18,081 nucleotides of DNA from JAJFFW01 sp039187035 (GCA_039187035.1 JBCCZS010000044.1:1-18081), one strand, 5' to 3'; positions 7,491-15,276 are shown, numbered from the stretch's first letter. The notes: a model not told the origin generated them from the letters alone. Program-made: numbers and translations.

Positions 7491-8605
7491 TGGACCGCAT
7501 GATCCGCGTCTTTCTCGCCGCCCTCGCCGCGGCGCTGTGTGTTGCGCCGGGCGCCGACGCCGCCTCGGTGCGGCTGAAGGATCTCGTCGAGATCGAAGGC
7601 GTGCGCGGCAACGACGTCGTCGGCTTCGGTCTCGTCGTGGGCCTCGACGGAACCGGCGACGGCCTACGGAATTCACCCTATACGGAACAAGCGCTTGCGA
7701 GCGTTTTGGAGCGGCTCGGGATCAACGTTCAGGGGGAGGATTTCCGCCCGAACAACGTCGCCGCGGTCCTGGTCACGGCGACGCTGCCGCCGTTCGCGCG
7801 CACCGGCATGCAGATCGACATCAACGTCTCCGCGATCGGCGATGCGGAAAGCCTGCAGGGCGGCACGCTGATCATGACGCCGCTGAACGCCGCGGACGGA
7901 CAGATTTACGCGGTAGGCCAAGGCCCGGTGATCGTCTCCGGCTTTAGCGCGCAGGGCGACGCGGCGTCCGTCACCGAAGGCGTGCCGACCGCCGGGATCA
8001 TCCCAAACGGGGCGCGCGTCGAACGCGAACTGCCCTTCGATTTCGCCGAGTTGGAGACGATCCGGCTCGCACTTCGCACCCCCGACTTCACAACGGCCGC
8101 GCGGATCGAAAAGGCGGTCAACACATCGGTCGGCGCGCCGATCGCCCGCATGCTCGATAGCGCCGCCGTCGAACTGCAGGTCGTCGACGCGTTCGCATCG
8201 CCCGCGCACCTCATGTCCGAACTGGAGACGATTGAAGTGCGGCCGGCGCAAAAAGCGCGGATCGTCGTCGATCAACGCTCCGGAACGATCGTACTCGGCG
8301 CCGAGGTCCGGATCTCCAGCGTCGCCGTCGCCCAAGGAAACCTCGCGATCCGTATCGCCGAATCGCCGATCGCGGTGCAGCCGAACCCGTTTTCGCGGCG
8401 CGGCGACACCGTCGTCGTTCCGAGTACCGACATTACGATCGACGACCGGCCCGATCGGAAAGTCGCCGTCATCGACGAGAATGTAACGCTCGCGGATCTC
8501 GTCTCAGGGCTCAACGCGCTCGGCGTTTCCCCGCGCGAGATGATCGACATCCTGAAGTCGATCAAATCCGCCGGCGCCTTGCATGCGGAACTCATCGTCC
8601 AGTAA
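7490..8605 (+). CDS. flgI: Flagellar P-ring protein FlgI
   Basis: This is the subunit of the P-ring, the bushing around the rod in the peptidoglycan layer, exported by Sec. It has 371 residues, the usual size. A signal peptide (MIRVFLAALAAALCVAPGADA core) predicts cleavage near residue 24. The mature start SVRLKDLVEIEGVRGNDVVG and the GFGLVVGLDGTGDG motif (residues 46-58) are hallmarks. The C-terminus carries TLADLVSGLNALGVSPREMI and the KSIKSAGALHAELIVQ end. The ATG at 7490 overlaps the flgL stop by one base. A second in-frame ATG at 7499 would give a tighter signal peptide and is a reasonable alternative. It is the last gene of the operon, followed by a strong bidirectional terminator. Confidence 0.96.
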   Translation: MDRMIRVFLAALAAALCVAPGADAASVRLKDLVEIEGVRGNDVVGFGLVVGLDGTGDGLRNSPYTEQALASVLERLGINVQGEDFRPNNVAAVLVTATLPPFARTGMQIDINVSAIGDAESLQGGTLIMTPLNAADGQIYAVGQGPVIVSGFSAQGDAASVTEGVPTAGIIPNGARVERELPFDFAELETIRLALRTPDFTTAARIEKAVNTSVGAPIARMLDSAAVELQVVDAFASPAHLMSELETIEVRPAQKARIVVDQRSGTIVLGAEVRISSVAVAQGNLAIRIAESPIAVQPNPFSRRGDTVVVPSTDITIDDRPDRKVAVIDENVTLADLVSGLNALGVSPREMIDILKSIKSAGALHAELIVQ

Positions 8606-8621
8606 CATTCTGTAACAGGAC

Positions 8622-8653
8622 AAAAAAAGCGTCCGCCGAAGCGGACGCTTTTT
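8622..8653. terminator. Bidirectional intrinsic terminator between flgI and fliG
   Basis: GCGTCCGC (8629-8636), the loop CGAA, then GCGGACGC (8641-8648), followed by TTTTT (8649-8653) and preceded by seven A (8622-8628). The A-run supplies a T-run on the opposite strand. The GC stem plus A/T flanks works in both directions, ending the flgE-flgI transcript and the fliF-fliG transcript. Confidence 0.9.
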
Positions 8654-8673
8654 CATTCAGCGTCGGGCCCCCG

Positions 8674-9789
8674 TCACGAGGAGATCATCGTTTCCTCGGC
8701 CTCATCCATCATCACCTCGTTGAGGCGGATTTCGCCTTTGCCTTCCAGCTCGCGGACGATGCCCATAATCTGGCGTTGCGAGGCCTCGGCCTCTTTGGCC
8801 GAGACCTTGTCGATTTTGTCCAGGCGCTCGACATATTGCTGCGACATGCGTTGGGAGATGTTCTCAAGAATGTATTCAACCGCCGAGGGCGCGTTCTGTT
8901 TGCCGAACTTCAGCGCTTTCAGGAGAATGTCTTCGCCCGCTTCGCGCACAATAATGGCGACGGCGTTCGCCGGCACGCGCTCGGCGAAGTCCTGGAAGGT
9001 CAGCATGTACTTCTGAACGATCGGCATGATCTGCGGCGCGTGTTCGTTCATATGCGTTAGGAGCGAGTCCCGCCGTTCCGTCGGCAGACTGTTCATCAGT
9101 GAGCCGACGATGCGGCCGGGGCTGCGTTCGGTTTTCGACGACGTCGTCGGCGCAAGGAATTCCGCCTCGATCGTCTCGGTCAAAACGCGCATGGCGGGCG
9201 CGCCGACATCGATCGGCTTCGACATTTTCATGACGACTTCGCGCGCCAGCGCTTCGGGAAGCGCGGTCAACACGAACGCGGCTTTGTCCCCGCTGAGCTT
9301 GGTCATCACGACGGCGATCGTCTGTGGATTTTGCGTCGCGAGATATTTCGCCAGCGCCTTCTCGTTCGCCTCTTCGAGCTTCTCCCAAACTGAGCGCCCG
9401 CCCGGCGCGCCGATATCCTCCATCAAGCGAATGATCTCGTCGGCGCTCTTGAACTCGCTCAGCAACGACCGCGCCTGTTCGAACCCGCCTTTGACTTCAT
9501 TTTGCGAACGACGAAGCTTCTCGGTGAACTCCTCGACAACCTGAAGCAGCTGGTCGTAATCGATGCGGTCGATATTGGCGTACGCGCGGGTAAATGCACG
9601 CAGGTGGTTGTCCGTGATGCGCTCAATAATCGGGCCGGCCGCTTCCGGGCCGAGCGCCGCAATGATCAGCGCGGCCTTTTGCGGCGCGGTCAGCGACTTC
9701 ATATCGCCTCCGCCGTCGCTGAAAGGCGCGAGCGCGCCGCCGACGTCGGGCTCGTCGTCGAACGCCATCGGTAAGAAGTCTTCGCTCAT
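8674..9789 (-). CDS. fliG: Flagellar motor switch protein FliG
   Basis: This is the rotor protein that touches the MotA stator and anchors the C-ring to FliF. It has 371 residues, longer than E. coli FliG (331); a 30-residue acidic N-terminal extension and an acidic C-terminal tail account for most of this. The N-terminal domain starts KSLTAPQKAALIIAALGPEA (31-50). The middle domain has the EHPQ-like motif as QNPQTIAVVM (153-162). The C-terminal torque domain is ALKFGKQ...ENISQRMSQ (about 292-316). Against E. coli, the torque-helix K264 and R281 appear kept (K294, R314), D288 becomes Glu (E321), D289 becomes Arg (R322), and R297 is not kept. The ATG overlaps the fliP stop by four bases. It is the last gene of fliF-fliH-fliN-fliP-fliG. 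Confidence 0.94.
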   Translation of the reverse strand: MSEDFLPMAFDDEPDVGGALAPFSDGGGDMKSLTAPQKAALIIAALGPEAAGPIIERITDNHLRAFTRAYANIDRIDYDQLLQVVEEFTEKLRRSQNEVKGGFEQARSLLSEFKSADEIIRLMEDIGAPGGRSVWEKLEEANEKALAKYLATQNPQTIAVVMTKLSGDKAAFVLTALPEALAREVVMKMSKPIDVGAPAMRVLTETIEAEFLAPTTSSKTERSPGRIVGSLMNSLPTERRDSLLTHMNEHAPQIMPIVQKYMLTFQDFAERVPANAVAIIVREAGEDILLKALKFGKQNAPSAVEYILENISQRMSQQYVERLDKIDKVSAKEAEASQRQIMGIVRELEGKGEIRLNEVMMDEAEETMISS

Positions 9790-10523
9790 CCGCCGTAGCC
9801 TTTCACCACCGCGCCGGCGATTTCGACCCAGCCGTTCGCCAAGACGAAGAAGGCGAGTTTAAACGGTAGGGAGACGATCGCCGGGGGCACCATCATCATC
9901 CCCATCGCCATCAAGATTGAGGCGACGATGAGGTCGATGATCAAAAAGGGAAGAAATATCACGAACCCGACTTGGAACGCATGCTGAATTTCCGACAACA
10001 TGAAAGCCGGCACCAAGAGGGACAACGCCGGTTCCCCGTCGGGGCCCATGCGGTCGGGCGCGACGTCCGCCAGCGCGTCGATCGCGACCGGCGAAACGCG
10101 CGCGTCCATAAACGTGCGGAACGGCGCGAGCGCCCGTTCAAACGCCTGCGCCTCGGTGACGGTGTTTTCCAGGAGCGGCGCCACACCGCTGCGCCACGCT
10201 TCGGTGAAGACGGGCTCCATGACGAAATACGTCAAGAAGAGCGCTAGGCTCATGATGAACATATTCGGCGGCGAACTCTGCAAGCCGATCGCTTGGCGCA
10301 GGATCGAGAAAACGATCACCATGAACGGCAAGCAGGTGATCATCATCGCAAGGCCCGGCGCCAGGGACAGCACCGTGACCAACAGAAACAATTGAACGAC
10401 GCGGACGCTAAGGCCGTTTTCCGCCGCGCCTGCCGCCTCTTGAGCCAAAGCCGCGTCCGGAAACGCCGCGGCCGTCAAAAGCGCCGCACCGCCGACGAGC
10501 GCGAGCCGCCCATAACGGGTCAT
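9786..10523 (-). CDS. fliP: Flagellar export gate protein FliP
   Basis: This is a core subunit of the FliP-FliQ-FliR export gate in the inner membrane. It has 245 residues, the normal size. It starts with a cleavable signal peptide (about 1-27, ending AALAQ), as known for FliP. Four membrane helices follow, with family motifs PGLAMMITCLPFMVIVFSIL (56-75), the SPPNMF segment (84-89), FMLSEIQHAFQVGFVIFLPF (174-193), and DLIVASILMAMGMMMVPPA with a final LPFKLAFFVLANGW. The periplasmic loop around FMDARVSPVAID lacks the common FMLRQTRE-type wording. The start overlaps the fliN stop by four bases and the stop overlaps the fliG start by four, so translation is coupled through the operon. FliQ and FliR are not in the window. 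Confidence 0.96.
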   Translation of the reverse strand: MTRYGRLALVGGAALLTAAAFPDAALAQEAAGAAENGLSVRVVQLFLLVTVLSLAPGLAMMITCLPFMVIVFSILRQAIGLQSSPPNMFIMSLALFLTYFVMEPVFTEAWRSGVAPLLENTVTEAQAFERALAPFRTFMDARVSPVAIDALADVAPDRMGPDGEPALSLLVPAFMLSEIQHAFQVGFVIFLPFLIIDLIVASILMAMGMMMVPPAIVSLPFKLAFFVLANGWVEIAGAVVKGYGG

Positions 10524-10951
10524 GGAATGATGTCCGTCAACTCGACGATCTCGGTCAGACGAATGCCGAGCCGCCCGTCGCCTTCGTTCGATTGGGTCAA
10601 TTCGCCGCGCGCGATCACGCGATCCTTCACGCGCAGCTCGACCGGATCGTCGATGCCGGAATCGAGCGGCAACAAGTGGTCGCGCCCCATGGACAACAAC
10701 TCGCCGATCAGCGGACGCGCCGACCCGACGGTGACCGTTACTTCGATGGGCACGCTGAAGATCGACCGCTTCAGCTGGTTGGCGTCGCCGTCCTCGCGCC
10801 GTTCGAAATCCGGCGCTTCATCGGTATCAAAATCATCAATATCGGCGAGGTCCGGCGCCGCCGCCGTCTCTTCTTCCACTTCGCTTTCGATGTCGTCGAA
10901 AACGATATCCTCGTCCGCTTCCAGATCCGGCAGATCGTCATTCTCGTCCAT
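10520..10951 (-). CDS. fliN: Flagellar motor switch protein FliN
   Basis: This C-ring protein forms the ring base with FliM and docks FliH for export. It has 143 residues. The C-terminal SpoA domain is clear from about residue 64 (IFSVPIEVTVTVGSARPLIG) through LLPLDSGIDDPVELRVKDRV to GRLGIRLTEIVELTDIIP. The first 60 residues are strongly acidic and low in complexity, as is common in alphaproteobacterial FliN. Its ATG lies inside the end of the fliH-type gene (14-base overlap), and the stop overlaps fliP by four bases. The separate fliM at the left of the window completes the switch set. Confidence 0.93.
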   Translation of the reverse strand: MDENDDLPDLEADEDIVFDDIESEVEEETAAAPDLADIDDFDTDEAPDFERREDGDANQLKRSIFSVPIEVTVTVGSARPLIGELLSMGRDHLLPLDSGIDDPVELRVKDRVIARGELTQSNEGDGRLGIRLTEIVELTDIIP

Positions 10952-11546
10952 CGTCGTCCTCGCTTTCTACAAGGGCCTCGCCGCCGACGGCCGCAAGCAA
11001 CGCGGCGAGCGGCGTCTCCAAATCAAATTCCGCACCGCCTTCGCTCCAAGCGGCGCGCGCGCGGCGCCCCTCTAGATCGGCGTCGGCCGTAATCTCCAGA
11101 AGGCCGTCGGCGATCTCCGCGGCGAAAACCGTCTGCATACGGGCCGCATAGTCCGCCGCCACGCGCACGGTCATCGCGCCTTCGGCGACGGGCGAGCGCA
11201 CCGCACGCACGAAATCGGCGAGTTCGGCTTCAAAGCGCACGTCCAGGAGCGCCGGCGCCAGCGCGGCGAGCGTCGTGCGCACGATAGCCTCGAGCTCTTG
11301 CTCTGCGCGCGGTTTGATTTGTTTCACGGCGTCGGCGACGGCTTTGCGAACGGCCGCGGCGGCCGCCGCGCCATCGTCCGCCTCGGCTTGCGCCGCCGCT
11401 TCACCCGCCGCACGCCCCTCTTCAAACCCTTCGGCGCGCGCTGCGTCGACGCGCGCCTCGGCGTCGGCCAAAGCCAGCGCCAGCGTTTCGTCGATTTCGA
11501 CGGACGGCCGATCGAACGCTTCGAGCACGACGGATTTTTCGATCAC
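10938..11546 (-). CDS. fliH: FliH-like flagellar export regulator
   Basis: FliH binds the export ATPase FliI as a peripheral stalk and ties it to FliN. This protein has 202 residues and weak sequence identity, as is usual for the family. The helical N-terminal half holds the typical GFEEGRAAGEAAAQAEA stretch (about 40-56) with Gly spaced every four residues. A long Ala/Glu-rich helix follows, then a C-terminal domain with TMTVRVAADYAARMQTV-type and ITADADLEGRRARAAWSEGG stretches, which match FliH/SctL-type folds. It ends in an acidic tail. It lies between fliF and fliN, where FliH is normally found in alphaproteobacteria. The ATG overlaps the fliF stop by four bases. Identity is supported mainly by position plus the GxxxG-type helix. 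fliI is not in the window. Confidence 0.8.
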   Translation of the reverse strand: MIEKSVVLEAFDRPSVEIDETLALALADAEARVDAARAEGFEEGRAAGEAAAQAEADDGAAAAAAVRKAVADAVKQIKPRAEQELEAIVRTTLAALAPALLDVRFEAELADFVRAVRSPVAEGAMTVRVAADYAARMQTVFAAEIADGLLEITADADLEGRRARAAWSEGGAEFDLETPLAALLAAVGGEALVESEDDDGRE

Positions 11547-13081
11547 GACGCCTGCTCCGCCTGCTCGGCTTCAAGCCAGGTTTTCAGAAGCGTCGCGGTT
11601 TCGTCCGTCTTGTCGCCGGCGATCGACTTCAGCGACTCAATGGCGTCCGGCTCGTCGTTGTCGGGCAGCTCGTCAAAGGCGGGGAAGGCCGGCAATTCGT
11701 CGAGCACGTCGTCCGGTTCTTCGGGGGCCGGCGCTTGCGCGGACAAGACCGGTTTGACGACGAAGAGCCCCATGACGAGCGTGACGATCGCCAAAACGGC
11801 GATCTGGATCATCGACATGAGGTTGCGCGCAAAGAAAGAGCCGATCGGATTGGCCGAGACGAGAACGCCCTCGTCGCTCGCGGACGTGAACGGCATGGCG
11901 CGTACGCTGATCGTGTCGCCGCGCGCTTCGTCGAGACCGGCGGCTTGGGCGACGAGATCGCGCAAGGCGTCCAGTTCGGCCGGTTCGACGGCGTCCGCCG
12001 CCTCGCCCGCAACCGCGCTTTGGTTCACGAGCACAGCGACGCTCATGCGGCGGATCGAGCCCGGCAATTTCTCGCGCTCGCGGCGCACTTCGGACATGTC
12101 GTAAGAGATAATCTCGCGCGTCTCGGTGCGGGAGGATTGCTGATCGTTCGGCGCGCCGCCGGCGTCGCCTTCGGGCAAATTACTGGCGACGGTGACGCTC
12201 GTTCCGCCTGATCCGGAGGAATTCTCGGTCACTTCATTGACTTCACGGCCGGAGACGACGCGGCCCTCCGGGTCGAAGACGCGTTCGGTAATCGCCTCGC
12301 GCTCCCGGTCGATATCCAAGGCGATTTGCACGCGCGCATTGCCCCGCCCGACGCGCGCCTCAAGGAGGCTCTTAATGTCGTTTTCCATGCGTTGTTCGCG
12401 TTCGGACGGATCGCCTTCGCCCATCGCGACCGGATTTGTTTCGCCGGGGCTGAGGACGACGCCGCGCGCGCTGTCGAGAACGGCGACTTTCTCCGGGGCC
12501 AATCCGGGCACCGCGGATCCGACGAGAAACTGGATGCCCTGCGCCTGCGGAACGCCGAGGCCGCCGCGGCTCATGGTGACCGTGACGACCGCCGTCGGTT
12601 CGACCGCGCGCCGCGCAAAAGGCCCGCCGTCGGCGTGCGCGATATGGACGCGCGCTGCGGCGACGCCCGGCGACGCGGTAATCGTCCGCGCCAACTCGCC
12701 TTCCTTCGCGCGCCAGAACGTCGCGTCGAACATGTCGGAGGTCGTTGAGAAACCGTTAAGCGCGTCAAGCAACTCGTAGCCGGCCTGCCCGGCCTGCGGC
12801 AAACCGCGGCCGGCGAGCGTCATGCGCGCCGCGTCGCGTCGGCCTTGCGGCACGTAAATCGCGTCGCCGCGCACTTCGAATGCAACGTCCATCTGTTCAA
12901 GGGCGGCGATCACCTCTCCCGACGTCCGCCCGTCTAGCCCCGCGTAAAGCAGCGCCATCGACGGCGTCGACGCGGTACGGGCGAGGAGCGCGAATAAGAC
13001 GACGGTCGCGAGCACCGAGCCGGCGGCGATCAGCTTCTTCGTCGTCGTCAACGCGTTCCAGGTGGTCAGCAGGCTTTCCAT
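11543..13081 (-). CDS. fliF: Flagellar MS-ring protein FliF
   Basis: This is the inner-membrane ring that is the foundation of the basal body and holds FliG below and the export gate inside. It has 512 residues, slightly shorter than in enterics (about 560). The first membrane helix is near 16-35. The periplasmic ring-building domains include LLDALNGFSTTSDMFDATFW (104-123), ELARTITASPGVAAARVHIA and GVVLSPGETNPVAM. The second membrane helix is near 421-445 (LMSMIQIAVLAIVTLVMGLF). An acidic linker leads to the C-terminal FliG-binding helix (about 480-508). The start is the ATG at 13081, with GGAG five bases upstream (13090-13087). It is first in the five-gene overlapping operon and diverges from fliL. 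Confidence 0.95.
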   Translation of the reverse strand: MESLLTTWNALTTTKKLIAAGSVLATVVLFALLARTASTPSMALLYAGLDGRTSGEVIAALEQMDVAFEVRGDAIYVPQGRRDAARMTLAGRGLPQAGQAGYELLDALNGFSTTSDMFDATFWRAKEGELARTITASPGVAAARVHIAHADGGPFARRAVEPTAVVTVTMSRGGLGVPQAQGIQFLVGSAVPGLAPEKVAVLDSARGVVLSPGETNPVAMGEGDPSEREQRMENDIKSLLEARVGRGNARVQIALDIDREREAITERVFDPEGRVVSGREVNEVTENSSGSGGTSVTVASNLPEGDAGGAPNDQQSSRTETREIISYDMSEVRREREKLPGSIRRMSVAVLVNQSAVAGEAADAVEPAELDALRDLVAQAAGLDEARGDTISVRAMPFTSASDEGVLVSANPIGSFFARNLMSMIQIAVLAIVTLVMGLFVVKPVLSAQAPAPEEPDDVLDELPAFPAFDELPDNDEPDAIESLKSIAGDKTDETATLLKTWLEAEQAEQAS

Positions 13082-13281
13082 GGTTACTCCGCTTACGCGC
13101 GTCTTACTTCAAAAGCGCGCATCGCAACGCCGGCATTTACGCTTTGATCATTAAGGGGTCGTTACACCGGGATCGTCCGCAGCGGGTCTTACCAAGCGGT
13201 CAACGGATTAATTCAACGTTGACGGATTAAGTTTAACGCGGACGGAGACGTCGTCCCCTTTATGCGCCCGGAGAGCGTTCC
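13082..13281. promoter_or_regulatory. Divergent fliF / fliL control region
   Basis: There is no gene in these 200 bases. They carry ribosome binding sites at each end: CTCC at 13087-13090 (GGAG for fliF) and GGAG at 13270-13273 for fliL. A direct repeat ACGGATTAA occurs at 13203-13211 and 13222-13230, 19 bases apart, followed by GTTTAAC. One TTAA-N7-TTGA (13208-13222) is one base short of a CtrA-type TTAA-N7-TTAA site. No convincing sigma-54 promoter is visible. CtrA involvement is only a possibility. Confidence 0.45.
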
Positions 13282-13836
13282 ATGAAACTTCTCATTTCGA
13301 GCGTCGTCCCCGCATTGATCGCCGGGGCCATCGCGTTCGCCGTCGCGTTCTTCGCGCCGTTCGGCGGTGCGGACGCGCCGAAAGCGGACGCCGCCGAGGA
13401 GGCCGACGCCAAAGACGGCGCTGAAAAAGGCGACAAGAAAAAAGACAAAAAAGCTTCGAAGAAGAAGAAGGACGGCAAAAAAGCCAAAGGCGGCAAGGGC
13501 GGCAAAGGCGGGAAAGACGGCGACCCCTATGGAGCCGGCGCGGCGTTCGTCAACGTCGAACCGCTCGTCGTCAGCCTCGGGCCGAACGCGCGCGCTCAAT
13601 ACCTCAAAATCTCCATCAGCATCGAGACGAAGCCGGGCTATGAAGGCTCGATTGAAAAGATGATCCCAAAATTCCGGGACGTGTTGAACACCTATCTGCG
13701 CGCCGTCGACGAGCGCGACCTCACCGAGCCGGCGGCGATGACCAAGCTGCGCGCGCAAATTCTCCGCCGCATCCGCATCGCCGCCGACGATTTGCCGATC
13801 GACGACGTTCTGATCACCGACTTCATTCTGACTTAA
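13282..13836 (+). CDS. fliL: Flagellar basal body-associated protein FliL
   Basis: FliL is a single-span inner-membrane protein that surrounds or supports the stator. It has 184 residues. A short cytoplasmic end and a membrane helix (about 5-25) are followed by a very unusual linker: acidic at about 31-50, then Lys/Gly-rich at about 50-80 (KKKDKKASKKKKDGKKAK and repeated GGKG). The periplasmic stomatin-like domain is conserved: VNVEPLVVSLGPNARAQYLK (90-109), SISIETKPGYEG, IPKFRDVLNTYL, and a C-terminal DDVLITDFILT in place of the enteric ending. The start is supported by GGAG eight bases upstream. It opens the operon fliL - DUF6468 - motE-like - motA. Confidence 0.93.
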   Translation: MKLLISSVVPALIAGAIAFAVAFFAPFGGADAPKADAAEEADAKDGAEKGDKKKDKKASKKKKDGKKAKGGKGGKGGKDGDPYGAGAAFVNVEPLVVSLGPNARAQYLKISISIETKPGYEGSIEKMIPKFRDVLNTYLRAVDERDLTEPAAMTKLRAQILRRIRIAADDLPIDDVLITDFILT

Positions 13837-13848
13837 AAGGGTTCGCCC

Positions 13849-14505
13849 ATGTCCCTCGTCACCGACATCTTGCTGCTCGCCGCATCCTGCGCTGCATGCT
13901 TTTACTGCTGGGCGTTGCAAACGCGCCTTAAAAAGCTGACGCGGACGAAAGACGGGCTGGGCGCCGGCATCGTCGCTTTATCTCAGTCGGCGGAGGAGAT
14001 GAAGGGCGCGCTGAGCGTCACCAAAGACGCGGCGGAAGCCGCCTCGACACGGATTGAAGAGCTGATCGCCGAGGCCGACCGACGCGCCGGCGAGCTAAAG
14101 ACGCTCATCGAAGACTATGAAGCGCTCGCCTCGTCGATCGGCGCGCAGGCGTCGTCGACGACGGCCGGCTACGCGGACACCTTGAAGCCGGTCGTTGAAG
14201 AGGCAAACGCCGCGGCGCAACGCCTTTTCGACGCACTTGAGAAGGCTGAGGCCGCGCCGCAACCGACCGCTGCGCCGGCTGAAACCAGCGAACAGGCGGC
14301 CGTCGATCCGGCGCCGACCGCGCCGGTGTCGCCGCCCCAGCCCGAGCCCGAGCCCGAGCCAGAGCCAGAGCCCGAATCGAAACCCGAAGCAGACGCCGAA
14401 GCAACGCAAACGGACGATTCCGAAGAAGCGACCTACGAAATCGATGATCTGGAAGTCTTCGAGATCGACGACGAACCGGAGCCCCAGAAGGCGGCCAGCG
14501 CATGA
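13849..14505 (+). CDS. DUF6468-type membrane-anchored coiled-coil protein
   Basis: This 218-residue protein has one N-terminal hydrophobic segment (about 5-24, with three Cys). A predicted helical coiled coil follows (about 25-135, including LTRTKDGLGAGIVALSQSAE). The C-terminal tail is Pro/Glu-rich and acidic, with six Pro-Glu pairs at 165-176. I recognise the N-terminal half as resembling DUF6468, a domain of unknown function usually coded between fliL and a motE-like gene in alphaproteobacteria. Its role is undescribed as far as I know. Membrane anchoring plus a cytoplasmic coiled coil suggests a scaffold or stator helper, which is inference. AAGGG at 13837-13841 is a good ribosome site. 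The end overlaps the next gene by four bases (ATGA). Confidence 0.8.
   Translation: MSLVTDILLLAASCAACFYCWALQTRLKKLTRTKDGLGAGIVALSQSAEEMKGALSVTKDAAEAASTRIEELIAEADRRAGELKTLIEDYEALASSIGAQASSTTAGYADTLKPVVEEANAAAQRLFDALEKAEAAPQPTAAPAETSEQAAVDPAPTAPVSPPQPEPEPEPEPEPESKPEADAEATQTDDSEEATYEIDDLEVFEIDDEPEPQKAASA
14341..14376 (+). repeat. Six-base microsatellite coding (Pro-Glu)6
   Basis: Six consecutive CC[CA]-GA[GA] units encode alternating Pro and Glu in the C-terminal tail of the DUF6468-type protein. Units 1-3 are CCCGAG, units 4-5 CCAGAG, and unit 6 CCCGAA. Gain or loss of units would keep the frame, so length variation between strains is likely but on/off switching is not. Confidence 0.7.
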
Positions 14506-15239
14506 AACTCGCCAAACCAACGCCCCTTATCGTAATCGGCGCGTTCTTCCTCGGATCCGTCTTTGTCCGCACGTTCGAGGTTGTGAGCGCGTCGGCGGCG
14601 CCCGCGCCTGAAGACAAGCTCGCGGAGAAGGACCCCGCGCCGGCGAAGTCTAACGCCGCGCCCTCCAAAGACGACGCGATGAAGTCTGCCGAGAAAGCCC
14701 CCGACGACCCCGCGCCGGAAAAAACACCGACCGGGTCGGAAAAATCGGCCCCGATGAAACTCGCGAGCGCCGAAACGGCGGCCGCGCGCCCGCCGGTCCC
14801 CGACCTGACGCGGTTCGAGACGGCCGAACCCTCATCGCTTCTTGCCGAAATCCGGGCGCGGAGCGCCGCGCTGGACGCCCGCGAGGCCGAGATCCGCGAT
14901 CGTGAGCGAACGCTGGAGATCCTTGAAGGGCGCCTCGACGAAAAGATCACGTCGCTCAAGCAAGCGAAAACCGATCTCGAAGCGCGGCTCGCTTACGCCG
15001 AGACCGCCGCCAAAGAAGACATCACGAAACTGGCCCGCATGTATGAAAACATGAAACCCGCGCGCGCCGGCGAAATCTTCAACGCGATGACGCCGACCTT
15101 CGCGGCGGGCTTTCTTACGGAGATGAACAGCGAGAGCGCCGCGCAAATCTTAACCAACATGGAAACGAAAAAGGCTTACGCCGCCAGCGTCATTATCGCC
15201 GGGCGCAACGCAGACGTGCATAACGCGCCGCGTAGATAG
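14502..15239 (+). CDS. MotE-like flagellar motility protein
   Basis: This 245-residue protein has an N-terminal hydrophobic segment (about 7-23) that can act as signal sequence or anchor. A disordered Lys/Pro/Ala/Glu-rich stretch (33-110) comes next, then a coiled coil (about 112-172, with LAEIRARSAALDAREAEIRD). The C-terminal MgtE-N-like helical domain contains KLARMYENMKPARAGEIFNA (176-195) and TEMNSESAAQILTNM. In Sinorhizobium meliloti, MotE is a periplasmic chaperone for MotC, the MotB partner. Proteins of this shape beside fliL/motA are often named MotE family. The chaperone role here is inferred from that. It overlaps the upstream gene by four bases, and motA follows after 81 bases. It could alternatively act in the cytoplasm if the hydrophobic segment is only an anchor. 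Confidence 0.8.
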   Translation: MKLAKPTPLIVIGAFFLGSVFVRTFEVVSASAAPAPEDKLAEKDPAPAKSNAAPSKDDAMKSAEKAPDDPAPEKTPTGSEKSAPMKLASAETAAARPPVPDLTRFETAEPSSLLAEIRARSAALDAREAEIRDRERTLEILEGRLDEKITSLKQAKTDLEARLAYAETAAKEDITKLARMYENMKPARAGEIFNAMTPTFAAGFLTEMNSESAAQILTNMETKKAYAASVIIAGRNADVHNAPRR

Positions 15240-15276
15240 CCGTTTCATCTAATCTTAAGCCTCAATGTTTATCGTC

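Noticed and set aside
8622..8653. Reading the inverted repeat after flgI as an operator.
   Set aside because: The GC stem, tetraloop and A/T-runs on both flanks between two converging operons fit a bidirectional intrinsic terminator fully.
13110..13150. GGCATTTACGCTTTG as a sigma-54 promoter for fliL.
   Set aside because: The required GC at the -12 position is missing at the correct spacing from the GG.
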